From the IMG/VR virus record IMGVR_UViG_3300009610_000006, positions 1-64,000 of that record: a stretch of DNA of 64,000 nt, one strand, 5' to 3'. A model generated the notes under the pieces. The model was not told where the DNA came from. It did no database searches and saw only the letters and a list, made by a program, of their open reading frames with translations. Positions 61,111 to 64,000 of the stretch are shown here, in pieces. This stretch comes from a virus. The stretch's first letter is position 1, and each line of letters opens with the position of its first letter. The position numbers and the translations under genes were made by a program.

Positions 61111-61243
61111 CTTACCAATGGTATTGCGGCCGCGTTTGTATCCTTTATATAGCACACAAAAATAACAAGACGCCGCGTTCAATCTAGCCCTAGCTGGTCC
61201 GCCACGAGTACAGCGGATGTAAGGAAAACAGCCATTCTTGCAA

Positions 61244-61256
61244 GTTAGTGACTAAC
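61244..61256. repeat. 13-bp palindrome, centre G
   Basis: GTTAGTGACTAAC in the gene-poor control region. Confidence 0.95.
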
Positions 61257-61292
61257 TCGATTCCTGCTATCTATATGATTCTAAAGAGAAAA

Positions 61293-61321
61293 AGGCAAAC
61301 TGCAAACGCTATCATTTGCCT
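61293..61321. terminator. Possible terminator hairpin
   Basis: AGGCAAA (61293-61299) pairs with TTTGCCT (61315-61321), followed by GTTTT rightward and preceded by AAAA (TTTT leftward). It could stop transcription leaving the region in either direction. The 15-base loop makes it weak. Confidence 0.4.
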
Positions 61322-61371
61322 GTTTTGGCCTAGCTGGAAGGCGGTATCTGAAACGAGACGCCACGTTGACA

Positions 61372-61384
61372 GTTAGTGACTAAC
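61372..61384. repeat. 13-bp palindrome, centre G
   Basis: GTTAGTGACTAAC upstream of the RNA-like stretch. Confidence 0.95.
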
Positions 61385-61700
61385 TCTTTTAGATCCAATA
61401 AAATGGGGTAGGTGAATCGTTTTTCCCTGAAAATCTTACCATGTAATCGCAGTAAAAATCAGGTAAATAGTACATCTTTTACCAGTCATTTGTGCCGTCT
61501 CGGCATGGTTGCTTTGTCGCATAAAGTACACATCCTCATGATTCTATTGAGTCTGGCAAGGCAAATTTGAGTTTGGCCATGACCTTGCATTAGTAGCAGT
61601 GTCCGCAAGTACCCAAGAGCGAAACGAAAGCTCACGAGCGAGAAAAGCGGAGATTACCTCAGTTATTTGACATATTCGGCATCGCAAGCATGAATCCAAT

Positions 61701-61753
61701 CGGCGGGTAGTCATCCCCAGAACCGAAGGAGTAAGACGGCGGGTAGTCATCCC
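61701..61753. repeat. 17-base direct repeat, two copies
   Basis: CGGCGGGTAGTCATCCC at 61701-61717 and 61737-61753, start to start 36 bases. Within the RNA-like region. Confidence 0.8.
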
Positions 61754-62170
61754 TGTGTCGGTCTAGTTAGGTCATGTCGGCCACCTTGAAGGGCGCGATG
61801 CTTAAGAGCGAGTACGGAACACGGTCACGCGGACTGTCGGATGATAGTCTATCGACGCGAGACTCGCATAAGGTTAACGGACATAAGTTAGTTGCTACAC
61901 GTGTATCTTGGAAGAAAGACCGTCGGCAAGGTGGAGAATCCCTTGATCGGTCCCCTAGTGAGTAGCCATGGACTAAGTAAATCTCAACTCCATGGTGTCG
62001 CGATGGCGGTAAGATGCGCGAGCGATCACCCTAACAATTCCAGCGTGGGTATTGACCACTGGTAGGCGTAGCGATGCTTAAACGAACGGTCCCCAGTAAA
62101 ACACAATAGCGGTCTAGGGTACAGGCAGACTGTAGCCCATGATTCGCAACATAGATACGACCGACAGACA

Positions 62171-62183
62171 GTTAGTCACTAAC
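62171..62183. repeat. 13-bp palindrome, centre C
   Basis: GTTAGTCACTAAC near the end of the RNA-like region. Confidence 0.95.
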
Positions 62184-62248
62184 GAACAGAACGCGATAGC
62201 TCCATCGAGAGCTGCGTCCCTGCGACGGTGGCGGACTGGACTGTCGGT

Positions 62249-62297
62249 ACGGCTATGGCGATAGATAGAGGAGAACTGTATCTACCGCCATAGCCGT
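62249..62297 (+). other. Long hairpin upstream of the 62338 gene
   Basis: ACGGCTATGGCGATAGATA (62249-62267) pairs with TATCTACCGCCATAGCCGT (62279-62297) with one mismatch around an 11-base loop containing GGAG. No T-run follows. It may end the RNA-like region or regulate the next gene. Confidence 0.65.
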
Positions 62298-62337
62298 CCT
62301 GGTATACAGGGAATGAGCTATATGGAGAACTAATCAC

Positions 62338-62748
62338 ATGGCTATCAACACGACCGTTAAGAACATGATCAATGGCAAGGCGATTGCGACAGTACCGACT
62401 GCTGTCCCGTCTTTCGACATCTCGGCAATCGTTGCCGCTGCCGTGGCCGATGCGCTGGCCAAGATCACGGCACCCAAGCCCGTGGTCGATAACTCGGCCA
62501 CCATCGCCGAAATCGCCCGTCTCAAGGCAGAGAATGCCAAACTGTCTGCTGCCAAACCCGTCGTCAAGGTCAAGCGTCCGTTGGTTTTCAAGGTGTCCGA
62601 GAAGCGCGCTATGTCCATCTACAATCTCGGCGCTCGGTTTCCCGTCACGCTGTACAAAGAGCAGATGCTCACTCTCCTCGATGCCGAGAAGGAGATCCGC
62701 GCCTTTATCAAGGCGAACGACTCGGCGCTGGCCAGCAAAGGCGAGTAG
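62338..62748 (+). CDS. Hypothetical protein (136 aa)
   Basis: TGGAGAACTAATCAC precedes the start. The N-terminal half is hydrophobic/Ala-rich with repeated V-A-A-A-V-A-D-A-L-A, followed by a heptad-like A-R-L-K-A-E-N-A-K-L coiled coil and a charged C-terminal helix. It looks like an oligomeric adaptor; family not recognised. First gene after the control region. Confidence 0.65.
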   Translation: MAINTTVKNMINGKAIATVPTAVPSFDISAIVAAAVADALAKITAPKPVVDNSATIAEIARLKAENAKLSAAKPVVKVKRPLVFKVSEKRAMSIYNLGARFPVTLYKEQMLTLLDAEKEIRAFIKANDSALASKGE

Positions 62749-62773
62749 TACCGCCAGTACCGTCTAGCGGCAT

Positions 62774-62845
62774 GGGGTGTGCCGACAAACACCCCCACGA
62801 ATAGGCTATCCACGGGAGAGTTGTCTCTCGGGGGTGGCCTATTCG
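62774..62845 (+). other. Tandem hairpins between the 62338 and 62887 genes
   Basis: GGGGTGT (62774-62780) pairs with ACACCCC (62789-62795), then CGAATAGGC (62798-62806) pairs with GCCTATTCG (62837-62845), with CGGGAGA/TCTCTCG nested inside. No T-run. A structured leader, perhaps an attenuator or riboregulator. Confidence 0.55.
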
Positions 62846-62886
62846 CGTCTCGGATGTCTAGTCCGTCGCGACAGGAGTATTACCGC

Positions 62887-63126
62887 ATGAAGTATAGCCA
62901 GCGTTTTTTCGTGATGGGCAAGGGCACGTTCCCCATGGACATGCTCCGCTACGACGGGTGTTTCCCCGCTAGCCAGGATGCCGTCGTCGCGCTGGACTCG
63001 ACAGTACCGGGCAACCGCTCGATCCAGATGCGGCGATACGTGTCCGACAAGGCTGCCGTGCCAACCACTGGCCGATGGGCTAGCTTTGGCTGGACCGTCT
63101 CGAACGTCTCGACCGTCAAGCTCTAG
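62887..63126 (+). CDS. Hypothetical phage protein (79 aa)
   Basis: ATG 62887 has AGGAG nine bases upstream; earlier codons run through the tandem hairpins and are not credible. The product is beta-rich, with R-F-F-V-M-G-K-G-T-F-P-M-D-M-L-R-Y-D at the start and W-T-V-S-N-V at the end. No catalytic motif; function unknown. Confidence 0.65.
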   Translation: MKYSQRFFVMGKGTFPMDMLRYDGCFPASQDAVVALDSTVPGNRSIQMRRYVSDKAAVPTTGRWASFGWTVSNVSTVKL

Positions 63127-63212
63127 GGGACTGCTAAAGGGTACGGCATCTACGGGTGCTGTGCTACTTGGTTGGCCACAAGCTAACACATAACGCAAGG
63201 AGAATCAATCAC

Positions 63213-63392
63213 ATGGACCGTTTCATCGTTCAGTTCAAATCCGCCAATGTACCCTACTGGTCAGGGAATGGCCCACTTCACCACAGCCTAGCCAAGGCGC
63301 AGCGTGAGGCGCGGCGTCTCGACGGGCTAGGCGTATCGTGGCGGGTCGTGAACACTCAGTCACGGCAAGTGCTGTTATCCCAAGTGCATTAA
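63213..63392 (+). CDS. Small hypothetical protein (59 aa), paralogue of the 129 gene
   Basis: AAGGAGAATCAATCAC precedes the ATG. The W-S-G-N-G block and the late W-R-V-V match the product of the gene at 129. A rightward copy at each edge of the window suggests tandem or dispersed duplication in one early operon. Function unknown. Confidence 0.7.
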   Translation: MDRFIVQFKSANVPYWSGNGPLHHSLAKAQREARRLDGLGVSWRVVNTQSRQVLLSQVH

Positions 63393-63442
63393 CCTTGGGC
63401 AGCTATGGGCAGGGCGGCAATGTCGCACTGGCCCATTAGCTG

Positions 63443-63455
63443 GTTAGTTACTAAC
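63443..63455. repeat. 13-bp palindrome, centre T
   Basis: GTTAGTTACTAAC upstream of the ribosome binding site of the gene at 63479. Confidence 0.95.
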
Positions 63456-63478
63456 CATGCGGAAGGAGAATCAATCGT

Positions 63479-63751
63479 ATGACTATACAACAAGCCGCGC
63501 AACGGGCACTCGATGTCCAGGATGCGTGCAACCTATCGGGCGTGGCCTACACGTTCAGCTTGGTTATGGACGCCGTATGCGACGATGTCCATGCCCGGCA
63601 GCTTGGTACCAAGGCCAAGAACACTCACCCTGTGGTGACCATGTTCCTGCTCAAGATGGCCGAGTTGAATGGCTGCGGGTCCACACTGGACGCCAGCTAT
63701 GGGCCAGCGGAAGCAGCGTGCAAGGCTATCGTCGCAGGGGAGGCCAGCTAG
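63479..63751 (+). CDS. Hypothetical helical protein (90 aa)
   Basis: AAGGAGAATCAATCGT precedes the start. The protein is helical with four Cys (residues 17, 33, 66 and 81) and H-P-V-V-T-M-F-L-L-K-M-A-E-L near 50. The layout recalls small DUF6908-like phage proteins, but this is uncertain. Confidence 0.65.
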   Translation: MTIQQAAQRALDVQDACNLSGVAYTFSLVMDAVCDDVHARQLGTKAKNTHPVVTMFLLKMAELNGCGSTLDASYGPAEAACKAIVAGEAS

Positions 63752-63753
63752 TC

Positions 63754-63984
63754 ATGGTGCAAATCGTACCCATCGACGTCAAGCGGTTGAGCATACGGGA
63801 GATAGACCTGGAGATCCACACGATCATGCAGGTCTACAGCTATCTGCCGCTGCCCAAGTTCATCGAGTGTGCCAAGCGGATAGACACCCTGCGTAAACAG
63901 CGGGATGAGCTATTCACCGCACGCTACGAGACACGCCTGGAGATGCGCCGCTCACAGGCTGACCACATGCTCGACGGCGACTAA
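63754..63984 (+). CDS. Hypothetical coiled-coil protein (76 aa)
   Basis: ATG 63754 lies two bases after the preceding stop. The longer frame from 63457 overlaps that gene and has no ribosome binding site. The product is helical and charged: I-R-E-I-D-L-E-I-H-T, R-I-D-T-L-R-K-Q-R-D-E-L and R-L-E-M-R-R-S-Q. Function unknown. Confidence 0.6.
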   Translation: MVQIVPIDVKRLSIREIDLEIHTIMQVYSYLPLPKFIECAKRIDTLRKQRDELFTARYETRLEMRRSQADHMLDGD

Positions 63985-63985
63985 C

Positions 63986-63999
63986 GTCCCCCTGGGGAC
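63986..63999. repeat. Second copy of the 14-base palindrome
   Basis: GTCCCCCTGGGGAC, identical to 17138-17151, directly after the last gene at the window edge. Confidence 0.6.
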
Positions 64000-64000
64000 A

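Larger units (their letters stand above)
61540..62330 (+). ncRNA. Candidate large structured non-coding RNA
   Basis: About 790 bases hold no credible gene but many helices: CCATGGA/TCCATGG near 61967-61995, GGTG-TCGC/GCGA-CACC near 61995-62030, GATAG/CTATC and GCGAG-A-CTCGC near 61840-61870, and a 19-bp stem at 62249-62297. GAAA- and GTAAG-type loops are frequent. A 17-base direct repeat occurs at 61701 and 61737. GC content looks lower than in the genes. The strand and ends are uncertain; the adjacent gene at 62338 makes the rightward strand likelier. Confidence 0.45.

Noticed and set aside
60937-61187. Coding frames through the iteron block (Y-L-A-Y-H-V repeats)
   Set aside because: Two frames stay open only because of the repeat; there is no ribosome binding site and the composition is repeat-driven.
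1136-63455. Dispersed palindromes as insertion sequence ends or transposon footprints
   Set aside because: No target duplications, no transposase, and copies sit in conserved positions over stop codons and start regions.
1-64000. Temperate phage with integrase
   Set aside because: Repressor-like proteins exist but no integrase, excisionase or attachment site core was recognised.

Overview
This window is most of a tailed dsDNA bacteriophage genome with a short-tailed (podovirus-like) set of virion genes. The host looks like a Gram-negative bacterium with a PEP-CTERM/exosortase surface-sorting system, because the phage itself carries a protein with a textbook PEP-CTERM tail. No integrase, transposase, endolysin or CRISPR array was recognised. 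The virion set is a terminase, a podovirus-type portal, an SU10-like major capsid protein, a scaffold, two tail-tube candidates, large internal/ejection proteins and two long fibres.

Layout. From 129 to 23360 all genes run rightward and form the early/replication half: small zinc-binding proteins, a UvrD-like helicase, an XRE-type regulator, a ParB/KorB-like protein, a P-loop protein, a DinG/XPD-like iron-sulfur helicase, a RecB/Cas4-like nuclease, an AAA_24/Sak4-like ATPase, an ERCC4-type nuclease, a tRNA-Leu-like RNA, a fusion of family-4 uracil-DNA glycosylase with a DnaQ-like exonuclease, a macro-domain protein and an exonuclease-less family A DNA polymerase. From 23506 to 60858 all genes run leftward. 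They are the PEP-CTERM protein at the far end, a 2294-residue polyvalent protein, internal virion proteins, fibre, holin candidate, tail tube, capsid, scaffold, portal, terminase, a 1592-residue collagen-like fibre and a cluster of regulators. A convergent-side terminator at 23381-23430 closes the leftward operon. From 60859 to 62337 there is a gene-poor control region with 30-bp iteron-like repeats, five of the dispersed palindromes and an RNA-like stretch. Rightward genes resume at 62338 and run to the end.

The outstanding feature is a 13-bp palindrome, GTTAGTNACTAAC, present in 42 exact copies (19 C, 16 G, 5 A, 2 T at the centre) plus 5 single-mismatch copies. Copies lie roughly every 1.5 kb, mostly at gene boundaries, often over stop codons or directly ahead of ribosome binding sites. 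Ten exact copies lie inside genes and are always read as Leu-Val-Thr-Asn. The architecture (13 bp, odd length, variable centre, TTAG/CTAA core) closely resembles the operator of plasmid RK2 KorB, TTTAGCSGCTAAA, and the phage encodes a ParB/KorB-like protein whose own gene has a copy just upstream. I propose a genome-wide KorB-like regulatory or nucleoid/partition system, without a recognisable ParA partner.

A second candidate operator, TTGAC-N7-GTCA(A/C), overlaps the -35 region of three promoters, one rightward (5951) and two leftward (51092 and 58352). It would link early regulation to the structural operons. Functions below are assigned by reading motifs, without database searches; many small genes remain unassigned.
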